This document shows positions 1 through 6,481 of a DNA stretch of 7,310 nt, one piece after another. The notes under the pieces are model-generated. The model searched no databases. It had not been told where the DNA came from and saw only the letters and a list, made by a program, of their open reading frames with translations. The position numbers and the translations under genes are program-made. This DNA is from Peptostreptococcaceae bacterium (GTDB taxonomy: Bacteria; Bacillota; Clostridia; Peptostreptococcales; Anaerovoracaceae): NCBI GenBank assembly GCA_016650115.1, contig JAENWI010000063.1, positions 1 to 7,310 on the forward strand, in the 5' to 3' direction. How positions within the stretch are numbered: position 1 is the first letter of the stretch; the number at the start of each line of letters is the position of its first letter.

Positions 1-4
1 AAAG

Positions 5-10
5 AAAGGA
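5..10 (+). promoter_or_regulatory. Ribosome binding site supporting the TTG start of the ATPase gene
   Basis: AAAGGA lies 8 nt before the TTG at 19. It is a moderate Shine-Dalgarno match and the main reason for preferring this non-ATG start. No in-frame ATG occurs in the next part of the gene before the conserved domain begins. Confidence 0.5.
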
Positions 11-18
11 TTACAGAA

Positions 19-726
19 TTGAAAAATGTAATAATCAGAGCGGAAGGTTTGTCAAAAGAATATCTGCTAGGTGAAATAAAAGTAAATGCGCTGATTGATG
101 CGTCCTTTGAAATTCTAGAGGGTGAATTTGTTGTTATTTTAGGTCCTTCGGGTTCGGGCAAGAGTACCCTTCTGAATATAATAGGCGGCATGGACACGGC
201 CTCAACTGGGAAGGCATTTTTGAGAGATGAAGAAATAACGACAATGAGTGACAGCCAGCTGACGAATTACAGAAAAAACAATGTGGGATTTGTATTTCAA
301 TTCTATAATTTAATGTCAAATCTTACAGCAGAAGAAAATATTGAATTATCTACTGAAATATCCCAAAATCCTTTAGATGTTGATGAAGTGCTTAAAAATG
401 TAGGCTTGTATGAAAGAAGAACTCATTTTCCATCCCAGCTTAGCGGAGGAGAACAACAAAGAATTTCCATTGCCAGGGCTATAGCAAAAAACCCAGATTT
501 GATTCTTTGTGACGAACCGACGGGAGCATTGGATTATATTACTGGAATCACGGTTCTGAAAGTACTGAGAGAACTAAATAAAGAGATGAATAAAACTGTT
601 ATAGTAATAACGCATAACAGTGCAATTGCAGAAATGGCAGACAGGGTTATACGACTTGGAAGTGGCAGAATATCAGAGAATTACCTGAATGAGAAGGCAA
701 TCAGCCCAGAAGAAGTGGTATGGTAA
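19..726 (+). CDS. ABC transporter ATP-binding protein, LolD/MacB/FtsE-like
   Basis: This is the cytoplasmic ATPase of an ABC exporter that powers the FtsX-type permease encoded next to it. All nucleotide-binding motifs are present: Walker A GPSGSGKST at residues 42-50, Q-loop glutamine at 94 (FVFQFYNL), signature LSGGEQQR at 141-148, Walker B plus D-loop LILCDEPTGALD at 161-172, and the H-loop histidine at 199 (ITHN). At 235 aa it has the usual length of a stand-alone LolD/MacB-class ATPase. The start chosen is a TTG at 19, preceded by AAAGGA at 5-10 with 8 nt spacing. The frame stays open to the left edge, so an upstream start cannot be excluded, but homology to the family normally begins near here. 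The stop lies inside the first codons of the permease (7-nt overlap), which indicates coupled expression. I infer partnership with the downstream permease and adaptor; the substrate cannot be read from this gene. Confidence 0.95.
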   Translation: MKNVIIRAEGLSKEYLLGEIKVNALIDASFEILEGEFVVILGPSGSGKSTLLNIIGGMDTASTGKAFLRDEEITTMSDSQLTNYRKNNVGFVFQFYNLMSNLTAEENIELSTEISQNPLDVDEVLKNVGLYERRTHFPSQLSGGEQQRISIARAIAKNPDLILCDEPTGALDYITGITVLKVLRELNKEMNKTVIVITHNSAIAEMADRVIRLGSGRISENYLNEKAISPEEVVW

Positions 727-3095
727 AGAAAACGATTAATAAACGTCTTTATCGAATGATACTGGCAACAAAAGGGCAATACATCGCGATCCTTGTAATT
801 ATCATCATTGGGATTCTGATTTTTATTGCAATGAGTATGGCTGCCATTAATCTTTCTACAACACTGGATACCTATTACGAAGAGACGAACTTTGCTGATT
901 TTTTTGTTTCGGCAGATTCAGTACCAAAGACGGTTTTAAAAAACATTGAAAGCATAAATGGCGTCCGCTCAGTGGAAGGCAGAGTCAAAATAACTGTCCC
1001 TTTTATTTCGGATAAAATAAATGAACGGGTGAATGTAGAGCTCATATCAACCAATCAGGAAGAAGAAATCAATAAAATTTTTATCATAAACGGTACATAT
1101 ATTAAGAGTAAATATAAAGAGGTAATGGTTCTCAGCCAGTTTGCAGCAGCAAGAAATATAGTTCCAGGAGATGAAATAACTATCCAGGTGAATGGAGTGC
1201 CGGTTAAACTTGTTGTATCGGCTTTGGTTGGAAATCCCGAGTATATTTACCTGATGGAGAGTCCTGAAGCACTGATGACTGACGCTTCAAAATATGGAGC
1301 TGTTTATGTCTCTGAGGAATTGGCCCAGTCTCTGCTTGGTATGAAAGGAAATTATAATCAACTTTTAATAGATTATGATGAAAGCCTGATTCCGGCCAAT
1401 GACAACGATGCAATTATTGAGAATGTCCTGGATGACATTGAAAAGAAAGTTGATAATTATGGAATTCAAAGGATCTATCATAAAAAGGATCAGCTTAGCA
1501 ATGTAATGGTTTCTCAAGAGATTAAGCAACTGAAAAATATGTCCAGCTCTCTGCCAATGGTGTTTTTACTTGTTGCTGGCATTATTTTGACGATGATGTT
1601 AAATAGAATGATAAAAAAGGACAGAGGAATTATTGGATTATTTAAAGCACTTGGATATTCCAACATGGAAATAATTATGCATTACACCAAGTATGCGCTG
1701 TTTGCCGGGCTGATCGGAGGAGCAATCGGTGGAATAGCTGGTCTTGCCTCGGCCGGAGGAATGACACAGATGTACCTGTTCTACTTTAATATTCCAATGT
1801 TAAAGGCTGACTTCAATATTATATATGTTCTTATTGCCATGATTCTGGCATCGGCTATCTGTACTGTGGCAGGATTAATTGGAACTAAAGGAATTCTTCA
1901 TATATTTCCTGCAGAAGCGATGAAAGCAGAGAACCCAAAGAAAGGGAAACGTATACTGCTTGAAAAAATTCCTCAAATCTGGAAAAGGCTTAGCTTCAGC
2001 TGGAAGCTGGTTTGTAAAAACATTTTCAGGAGTAAAAAGAGAACGGCACTTGTCATCTCAGGGGTAATATTTACTTATGGAATGATCCTATTCACATTAT
2101 CAATGCCGGCAGTAATGGACGATGTGATGAATAAGTATTTCACAGATTATCTTAAAATGGATTACAGTGTTTCCTTTAAAAGACCGATAGATAAAAGTGC
2201 CATTTATGATTTTAAACCAATGGGAGAAATTGATCTAATTGAAGGTAAGGTGGAAATACCGGTTGAAATAAGCAATGGAAATCTAAAAAAAACCATCAAT
2301 TTGCTTGCACTTGATAAGAACACAGCATTATACGGCTTTAAAGACAAAAATGATATTCCGGTTAAAATCCCGGAAAAAGGCTTAATTTTAACAGAAAACC
2401 TTGCTAATATCCTAAAGGTTAAAGCAGGAGATGAGGTAAGGCTTAAACCGTACTCGGGAGGGAATGCCATTTATGATCAGGTGGTTTATGTTGTACCTCA
2501 AAGCTTAGGGATTGGTCTTTACACAAATATTGGAACCTTGGATAACACTTTTATAGATAAAAACCTCATTACCGGAGTAAATATAAAATCAAAGGATTTA
2601 GGGTTGCCAAGGGAACTTTATAAGGCAAAAAACATTGCCACAGTTTCAAGCTCCAATGATATCAGAGCGATGTATGATGAGTCACTTGCCTTGATTGTGG
2701 TCTCTATTGGTTTCATGCTTGCATTTTCTGGAATACTTGGCTTTGCAATCGTTTATAATGTGACATCTGTTAATATTGGAGAAAGAGAATCGGAATTTTC
2801 TACCCTTAGAGTTTTAGGTTTTAGCAAAAAAGAAATATTTAGACTGATTTTAAAGGAAAATAATGTTATAACTGTAATAGGAATACTAATCGGAATTCCA
2901 GTAGGTACGGCAATGCTCAGCTATGCCACTCTGGCTTTTTCAACAGAAAATTATTCTCTCAATATGGAGCCAACGAGCACTTCAATTATTTCGGCGGCTA
3001 TTGTAACAGTGGTGTTCGTATTGCTCGCCCAGGTAGCAACCTATAATAAAATTAAGAAATTGGATTTTTTAGAAGCTTTAAAAACAAGGATTTAA
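720..3095 (+). CDS. ABC transporter permease with two FtsX-like domains
   Basis: This is a membrane permease of the type 4 (FtsX/MacB superfamily) ABC group, 791 aa. From hydrophobicity I read about eight membrane segments: 21-43, 278-297, 326-348, 367-390, 443-463, 655-680, 716-735 and 754-776. Two large extracytoplasmic domains lie at about 45-277 and 465-654. The protein is an internal duplication: each half is one helix, an external domain, then a three-helix FtsX domain. The cytoplasmic coupling segments align between the halves (RGIIGLFKALGYSNMEI at 302-318 and RESEFSTLRVLGFSKKEI at 689-706), and each half ends in a related motif (PAEAMKAENP near 397, LDFLEALKTRI at 781-791). One polypeptide therefore probably forms the whole pseudo-dimer. 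The ATG overlaps the end of the ATPase gene by 7 nt with no strong Shine-Dalgarno site, suggesting coupling. MacB-like proteins of this group act by mechanotransmission on extracytoplasmic substrates. The substrate here is unknown. Confidence 0.93.
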   Translation: MVKKTINKRLYRMILATKGQYIAILVIIIIGILIFIAMSMAAINLSTTLDTYYEETNFADFFVSADSVPKTVLKNIESINGVRSVEGRVKITVPFISDKINERVNVELISTNQEEEINKIFIINGTYIKSKYKEVMVLSQFAAARNIVPGDEITIQVNGVPVKLVVSALVGNPEYIYLMESPEALMTDASKYGAVYVSEELAQSLLGMKGNYNQLLIDYDESLIPANDNDAIIENVLDDIEKKVDNYGIQRIYHKKDQLSNVMVSQEIKQLKNMSSSLPMVFLLVAGIILTMMLNRMIKKDRGIIGLFKALGYSNMEIIMHYTKYALFAGLIGGAIGGIAGLASAGGMTQMYLFYFNIPMLKADFNIIYVLIAMILASAICTVAGLIGTKGILHIFPAEAMKAENPKKGKRILLEKIPQIWKRLSFSWKLVCKNIFRSKKRTALVISGVIFTYGMILFTLSMPAVMDDVMNKYFTDYLKMDYSVSFKRPIDKSAIYDFKPMGEIDLIEGKVEIPVEISNGNLKKTINLLALDKNTALYGFKDKNDIPVKIPEKGLILTENLANILKVKAGDEVRLKPYSGGNAIYDQVVYVVPQSLGIGLYTNIGTLDNTFIDKNLITGVNIKSKDLGLPRELYKAKNIATVSSSNDIRAMYDESLALIVVSIGFMLAFSGILGFAIVYNVTSVNIGERESEFSTLRVLGFSKKEIFRLILKENNVITVIGILIGIPVGTAMLSYATLAFSTENYSLNMEPTSTSIISAAIVTVVFVLLAQVATYNKIKKLDFLEALKTRI

Positions 3096-3098
3096 GAT

Positions 3099-3103
3099 AG
3101 AGG
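3099..3103 (+). promoter_or_regulatory. Ribosome binding site that decides the adaptor start
   Basis: AGAGG lies in the short gap after the permease stop. It is only 3 nt from the ATG at 3107 but 6 nt from the ATG at 3110, which is why the second of the two adjacent ATGs is preferred for the adaptor gene. Confidence 0.5.
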
Positions 3104-3109
3104 AAAATG

Positions 3110-3136
3110 ATGAAAAAGATGAAAAAGATGAAAAAT
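3110..3136 (+). repeat. Three tandem 9-bp units encoding Met-Lys-Lys at the adaptor N-terminus
   Basis: The unit ATGAAAAAG occurs twice without change (3110-3118, 3119-3127) and a third time with one change (ATGAAAAAT, 3128-3136). Each unit starts with an in-frame ATG. Gain or loss of a unit would keep the frame and change only the length of the basic segment before the membrane anchor. Such a repeat could vary by replication slippage, which is inference. Confidence 0.8.
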
Positions 3137-4207
3137 AAAACGAAAATGAAAAAAATAATATTCATAACAGGTGCGGTAGTGATTTTATCAGCCGTAATGG
3201 TTTTCGCTTATATGAATTCTGGAACTGTTGTTGACAGGGAAGAGGTTAAAACCGGCGATGTGGTTGAGCGTGTAAAAGACAACGGTGTCGTTGAAGCGGA
3301 GGGGACGATCACATTAACTGCAAAAGTTTCTATGGAGATTACTAAAGTCTATGCCAAAGAAGGCGATTTTGTCAATAAAGGAGACATCATTTTATCAAAC
3401 AATGACACGACAGCAAATTTGGATATTAATGTGTTGAAAGCACAGGCATCAGGCGTTGCAGCGCAGGCAGCAAACGCAAATTCTATAGCAAAGAACAGTA
3501 AAACATTATTTGAGGCAGGTGCCATCAGCCAGACTGAATATAATGCAGCCAAAGCCGCAGCTTCTCAATTGAACGCTCAGTTGGCTTCTTTGAATTACTC
3601 TATTCAAAGCTTTAAACAAGGATCTGGAGTTGGAGGATTGGCCAGCCCGGTTTCCGGATATATTACAGAATTATACGCTAAAGAAGGAGAGACTGTTCCG
3701 CCAGGTCTAAATGTTGTGGAAATATCACCGCTTGAAATCTTTTATATAACTTTGAATTTAATCCCTGAGGATGCTGTGAAGGTGGAAATTGGCAATCCCG
3801 TTACCATCATTCGTGATGAGATTATTCTCAGCGATGCCTGCAAAGTGGAAAGGATTTCCAAAAAAGCAAAGGAAACGATTTCAGAAATAGGGATTGGACA
3901 GAAGAGAGTAGAGGTAAGAATTGCAGTTCCAAAAGAAGTTGAGGGACTGATATTAGGAAATAATGTGGAGGTGGAAATCCAGACTGCATTATTAGAGAAT
4001 GTATTAAGGGCATCATCAAAAGCTGTATTTGAAAAAGAAGGACTTCAGTATGTTTATACTGTTGAAGCTGAAAAGGCAAAGCTTACGCAGGTGGAAACAG
4101 GCCTGGAAGGCGAGGAATATACGGAAATAATAAAAGGGCTGAATGTCGGAGATGTTTTAATAGTATACCCTGGCAACAATATTACAGATGGAGTTAAGAT
4201 AAAGTAA
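3110..4207 (+). CDS. HlyD/MacA-family membrane-fusion adaptor of an ABC efflux system
   Basis: This is a membrane-anchored periplasmic-adaptor-type subunit expected to sit outside the membrane on the FtsX permease. I chose the ATG at 3110 (365 aa); the adjacent ATG at 3107 (366 aa) is too close to the AGAGG. In the 366-residue numbering there is a very basic N-terminus and a single membrane helix at about 16-36, with no lipobox cysteine. Next comes the first half of a biotinyl-lipoyl fold (about 68-100, with YAKEGDFVNKGD), then a short Ala/Gln-rich helical hairpin at about 105-172 containing GAISQTEYNAAKAA. The second lipoyl half follows (about 178-200, ASPVSGYITELYAKEGETV), then a beta-barrel at about 208-295 and a membrane-proximal domain to the end. 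The short hairpin fits a Gram-positive system with no TolC channel. The stop overlaps the next start as TAATG, so the acyltransferase belongs to the same unit. Confidence 0.92.
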   Translation: MKKMKKMKNKTKMKKIIFITGAVVILSAVMVFAYMNSGTVVDREEVKTGDVVERVKDNGVVEAEGTITLTAKVSMEITKVYAKEGDFVNKGDIILSNNDTTANLDINVLKAQASGVAAQAANANSIAKNSKTLFEAGAISQTEYNAAKAAASQLNAQLASLNYSIQSFKQGSGVGGLASPVSGYITELYAKEGETVPPGLNVVEISPLEIFYITLNLIPEDAVKVEIGNPVTIIRDEIILSDACKVERISKKAKETISEIGIGQKRVEVRIAVPKEVEGLILGNNVEVEIQTALLENVLRASSKAVFEKEGLQYVYTVEAEKAKLTQVETGLEGEEYTEIIKGLNVGDVLIVYPGNNITDGVKIK

Positions 4208-5190
4208 TGATCAAAAAAGAAAGGAACTATACATTTGATAATCTTAGAGGATTATTAATCTGGTGTATACCAATATCGCATTTTATCAGAGTGGGGGGAG
4301 ATTTCAGCCAATCGTCTTTAAGTGGTATTGTTTATATTACTATTAATGTTTTTGTTATGGAAGCATTTGTTTTTCTTTCGGGATATTTTTCAAAAAAACC
4401 TGATAGGGCAAGAGAAACATCTTATAAAACTTTTCTTTTACCTTATCTGATATGGAGCCTGGTGTTTTTCGGGTTCCGATATGCCTATTTAGGGAATGCT
4501 CATTTGAACTTTCTTCATCCACCTTTTGCTTTATGGTTTTTGTGGTCATTATTTTTTTACAGGTTTTTCTTAAAGGATTTAATAAAAATTAAATACATAT
4601 TACCAATTACTTTAATTTTATATTTACTCGCAGGTCAAATTTATATTTTTAATGTTTTTATGGCACTTGGGAGAACTATATCCTATCTCCCTTTTTTTAT
4701 GTTGGGGTATTACTGCAATGCAGACCATATTCAACAGATTCAGAACTTGAAGAAATATCAGACAGGCTTGCTTGGACTATTCATGACGCTGGCTTCGGTT
4801 GTATTGGCTTTCTGGGTAAAAGTTCCGGTTAGATTTTACCTGTTGAAGGTTCCTGCTTCAGAGTTGGGTATATCCTGGTATTCAGACATTATTTGTAGAG
4901 CAGCTATTATTTTACTGGCTTTTGGATGGATTATCTTTTTATTAAATATATTAAAAAATAAGAAAAATTATCTGACTCATGTAGGGATTACTACAATGCC
5001 AATCTATATATTTCACCTGTTTATCAGATACTTTATCGAACAGAACGGATTCCCAAATCCGAACCCAGTTGTATATTACAGCTGTATTTTCGGACTGGCT
5101 ACCATTTGTGTGCTGGTGTTTTCCAGTAAACCTTTTGTCATAGCTTATGATAAGCTGATGGATTTCTTTTATAGAATATTACCATTATAA
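4207..5190 (+). CDS. Multi-pass membrane acyltransferase (acyltransferase-3 / COG3594-like)
   Basis: This is a 327-aa very hydrophobic protein with about ten likely membrane segments. The N-terminus carries the family pattern: FDNLRGLLI at 10-18 with Asp11 and Arg14, followed by the candidate catalytic histidine His25 in SHFIR. Further typical pieces are FVFLSGYF at 54-61, LPYLIWSL at 78-85, LWFLWSLFF at 109-117, LPFFMLGYY at 161-169 and PIYIFHLFI at 265-273. Family members transfer acetyl or other acyl groups to sugars, lipids or peptides at the membrane; COG3594 includes fucose 4-O-acetylase-like proteins. Which acceptor is used here cannot be told. The start codon overlaps the adaptor stop by 1 nt (TAATG). 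Only a weak GGAG about 13 nt upstream is seen, so translation probably depends on termination of the adaptor. It is the last gene of the export operon, which suggests modification of the exported molecule or of its envelope target. Confidence 0.82.
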   Translation: MIKKERNYTFDNLRGLLIWCIPISHFIRVGGDFSQSSLSGIVYITINVFVMEAFVFLSGYFSKKPDRARETSYKTFLLPYLIWSLVFFGFRYAYLGNAHLNFLHPPFALWFLWSLFFYRFFLKDLIKIKYILPITLILYLLAGQIYIFNVFMALGRTISYLPFFMLGYYCNADHIQQIQNLKKYQTGLLGLFMTLASVVLAFWVKVPVRFYLLKVPASELGISWYSDIICRAAIILLAFGWIIFLLNILKNKKNYLTHVGITTMPIYIFHLFIRYFIEQNGFPNPNPVVYYSCIFGLATICVLVFSSKPFVIAYDKLMDFFYRILPL

Positions 5191-5218
5191 GCATTTGCAG
5201 GAAATTCTAAAATCAGAT

Positions 5219-5247
5219 AGTTATCCACAGGTTGCCTGTGGATAACT
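5219..5247 (+). promoter_or_regulatory. Inverted pair of perfect DnaA boxes (13-bp palindrome, 3-nt centre)
   Basis: The left arm AGTTATCCACAGG (5219-5231) and right arm CCTGTGGATAACT (5235-5247) are perfect reverse complements around TTG. Each arm contains an exact consensus DnaA box: TTATCCACA at 5221-5229 on the plus strand and its complement TGTGGATAA at 5237-5245. The boxes face each other 7 bp apart. DnaA binds this 9-mer in both E. coli and Bacillus. The pair begins 28 bp after the acyltransferase stop and lies about 105 bp before the hrcA -35 element, so it could be a titration or regulatory site. As RNA it would form a very stable hairpin, but no U-run follows, so I do not call it an intrinsic terminator. 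Confidence 0.6.
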
Positions 5248-5286
5248 GAAATCGGAAATGACTGATTGCAAGGGCTCTCAAAAACC

Positions 5287-5319
5287 CAAGCCCAATATAG
5301 GATGCTTATAATGGGCTTG
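5287..5319. terminator. Hairpin with weak terminator features, better oriented for the minus strand
   Basis: The arms CAAGCCCA (5287-5294) and TGGGCTTG (5312-5319) pair perfectly. After an A-A mismatch, four or five more pairs can form (5296-5300 with 5306-5310), leaving a small GATGC loop. On the plus strand the stem is followed by ATGAAAAAAAA, with no U-run. On the minus strand it is followed by GGGTTTTTG (from 5286 down), a modest U-run. So it may stop leftward transcription or act as a 3' stabiliser for the export operon, but it is not a convincing terminator for the genes seen. Confidence 0.35.
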
Positions 5320-5322
5320 ATG

Positions 5323-5347
5323 AAAAAAAATTAAAAAATTTTAAAAA
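5323..5347 (+). promoter_or_regulatory. A/T-only UP-element-like tract upstream of the hrcA promoter
   Basis: Twenty-five consecutive A/T bases run as A8 T2 A6 T4 A5 and end 5 bp before the -35 hexamer, about -65 to -41 from the predicted start site. This is where the alpha-subunit C-terminal domains of RNA polymerase contact UP elements. The A-tracts are centred about 9-10 bp apart, so intrinsic curvature is likely. Confidence 0.5.
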
Positions 5348-5352
5348 CACTG

Positions 5353-5381
5353 TTGACAATAAACGTTAAGAGTGTTAAATT
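5353..5381 (+). promoter_or_regulatory. Sigma-A type promoter of the hrcA-grpE-dnaK operon
   Basis: A perfect -35 hexamer TTGACA (5353-5358) is followed after 17 bp by the -10 TAAATT (5376-5381, 4 of 6 matches). Transcription would start near 5388, just before the CIRCE operator, so repressor bound there would block initiation or early elongation. TTAAAT at 5375-5380 with 16-bp spacing is a slightly shifted alternative. Confidence 0.75.
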
Positions 5382-5391
5382 TAAACTATGG

Positions 5392-5418
5392 TTAGCACTC
5401 ACTGGGTGCGAGTGCTAA
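5392..5418 (+). promoter_or_regulatory. CIRCE operator (HrcA binding site)
   Basis: This is an exact match to the CIRCE consensus: TTAGCACTC (5392-5400), 9-bp spacer (5401-5409), GAGTGCTAA (5410-5418). One more base pair on each side (G5391, C5419) extends the arms to 10 bp. It lies between the predicted start site and the hrcA ribosome binding site (AAAGGAG, 5421-5427). HrcA bound here represses class I heat-shock operons, so this is autoregulation of hrcA and control of grpE and dnaK. In the mRNA the arms also form a hairpin right before the ribosome binding site. Confidence 0.98.
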
Positions 5419-5434
5419 CAAAAGGAGAAGAGCT

Positions 5435-6481
5435 ATGGATTTAAGTGAGAGAAAATTAAAAATCCTGCAGGCAATTGTGGGAGATTTTATAAGAACTGCT
5501 GAACCTATTGGATCCAGGACTCTTTCAAAGAAATATGACATGGGAATAAGCTCGGCAACGATAAGAAACGAGATGTCTGATTTAGAAGAATTGGGATTTT
5601 TGTCACATCCTCATACGTCAGCAGGGAGAGTGCCTTCCGATAAGGCATACAGACTTTATGTAAACAGCCTGATGGAAAAAAGGACACTTACGAAGCAAGA
5701 AAAAGAGTTCATATCTAAAAAACTTACAAATAATGTTTCTGAGCTAGAAAAGACGATTCAGTGTGCGGCAAGACTTTTATCTGAGATTACTCAGTTGACT
5801 TCTTTTGCCTTGACACCCAATCAAAATGAAGACAAGCTGAAGTATATAAACATTCTGCCAGTGGACAGCAGCACTGTTGTGATGATGATTGTAGCAGAAA
5901 GCGGTAAAGTTTCAAATACAACTCTCCGACTGATTGTTCCATATTCGGAAGATCGACTGGAACTTCTGTCAAAGAGTATGACTTATTATTATAAGGGCAA
6001 AACATTGAGTGAGATGCTGAAAGTTGATATTATCAAGAATTTTAAGACTGATATTGTTGCCCTGAGCAGGCTTGCAGAGAATATTATGCCGAATTTCCTT
6101 CACATATTAGAAGGAATGCTGGATGTTAATTTATATATGGATGGATATACCAATATATTTTCATTCCCTGAATATAATGACATTGTTAAGGCGAAAATGT
6201 TTTTGGAAATGGTAAATCAAAAGGATATTTTCACTAATATTCTTATAAACAGAGATAATGGGATGATCGTTACTATAGGAAATGAAAATGCAGACAATCA
6301 TATGCAGGAATGCAGTTTAATCACCGCATCCTATCATATAGATGGAAAATTACTGGGAAAGTTAGGAGTAATAGGACCTACGAGAATGAAATATGATGAG
6401 GTAATTTCGGTTATTGAATTAATGACGGAGAATTTAAGTGAAAGCTTTAAGCTAACAGGAGGGAATGAAGAAAATGAATAA
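5435..6481 (+). CDS. hrcA: Heat-inducible transcription repressor HrcA
   Basis: HrcA is the DNA-binding repressor of class I heat-shock genes. It binds CIRCE, and in studied Bacillota its active state depends on GroEL/GroES. The 348-aa length is normal for the family. The N-terminal winged helix-turn-helix spans about residues 1-75, with EPIGSRTL at 23-30, the recognition-helix region ISSATIRNEMSDLEELGFL at 38-56, and the hallmark HPHTSAGRVPSDKAYRLYV at 58-76. A GAF-like middle/dimerisation region follows to the C-terminus, where IDGKLLGKLGVIGPTRM is the usual conserved stretch. The ATG at 5435 follows AAAGGAG with 7 nt spacing. It is the first gene of the heat-shock operon, its start lies 16 bp after a perfect CIRCE, and grpE overlaps its end. 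No missing domain or frameshift is seen. Confidence 0.98.
   Translation: MDLSERKLKILQAIVGDFIRTAEPIGSRTLSKKYDMGISSATIRNEMSDLEELGFLSHPHTSAGRVPSDKAYRLYVNSLMEKRTLTKQEKEFISKKLTNNVSELEKTIQCAARLLSEITQLTSFALTPNQNEDKLKYINILPVDSSTVVMMIVAESGKVSNTTLRLIVPYSEDRLELLSKSMTYYYKGKTLSEMLKVDIIKNFKTDIVALSRLAENIMPNFLHILEGMLDVNLYMDGYTNIFSFPEYNDIVKAKMFLEMVNQKDIFTNILINRDNGMIVTIGNENADNHMQECSLITASYHIDGKLLGKLGVIGPTRMKYDEVISVIELMTENLSESFKLTGGNEENE
6457..6463 (+). promoter_or_regulatory. Ribosome binding site that decides the grpE start
   Basis: AGGAGGG inside the end of hrcA is a near-perfect Shine-Dalgarno sequence. It is 1 nt from the ATG at 6465, too close for initiation there, and 10 nt from the ATG at 6474, which is therefore the preferred grpE start. 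Confidence 0.65.

Noticed and set aside
720..3095. BceB-type peptide antibiotic resistance permease
   Set aside because: BceB proteins have about ten helices with one large external domain. This protein has about eight helices and two external domains in a duplicated layout, and it is followed by an adaptor protein that Bce systems lack.
3107..3220. Adaptor as a lipoprotein
   Set aside because: There is no cysteine at the end of the N-terminal hydrophobic segment, so a membrane anchor is more likely than lipid attachment.
134..4549. Minus-strand open frames of 60-90 codons opposite the export genes
   Set aside because: They lie wholly inside recognised plus-strand genes, have no family resemblance, and lack supporting ribosome binding sites.
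5219..5247. Palindrome as the intrinsic terminator of the export operon
   Set aside because: The stem is strong, but the following bases (GAAATCGGAAATG) contain no U-run on the plus strand, and the complementary side (TATCTGATTTTAG) is not a clean U-run either.
5307..5312. TATAAT hexamer as a second promoter for hrcA
   Set aside because: No acceptable -35 hexamer lies 16-18 bp upstream, and the hexamer falls within the second arm of the intergenic hairpin. The TTGACA/TAAATT pair downstream is far better placed.
5505..6005. Minus-strand open frames opposite hrcA
   Set aside because: They are fully covered by the conserved hrcA coding sequence and show no protein-like motifs.
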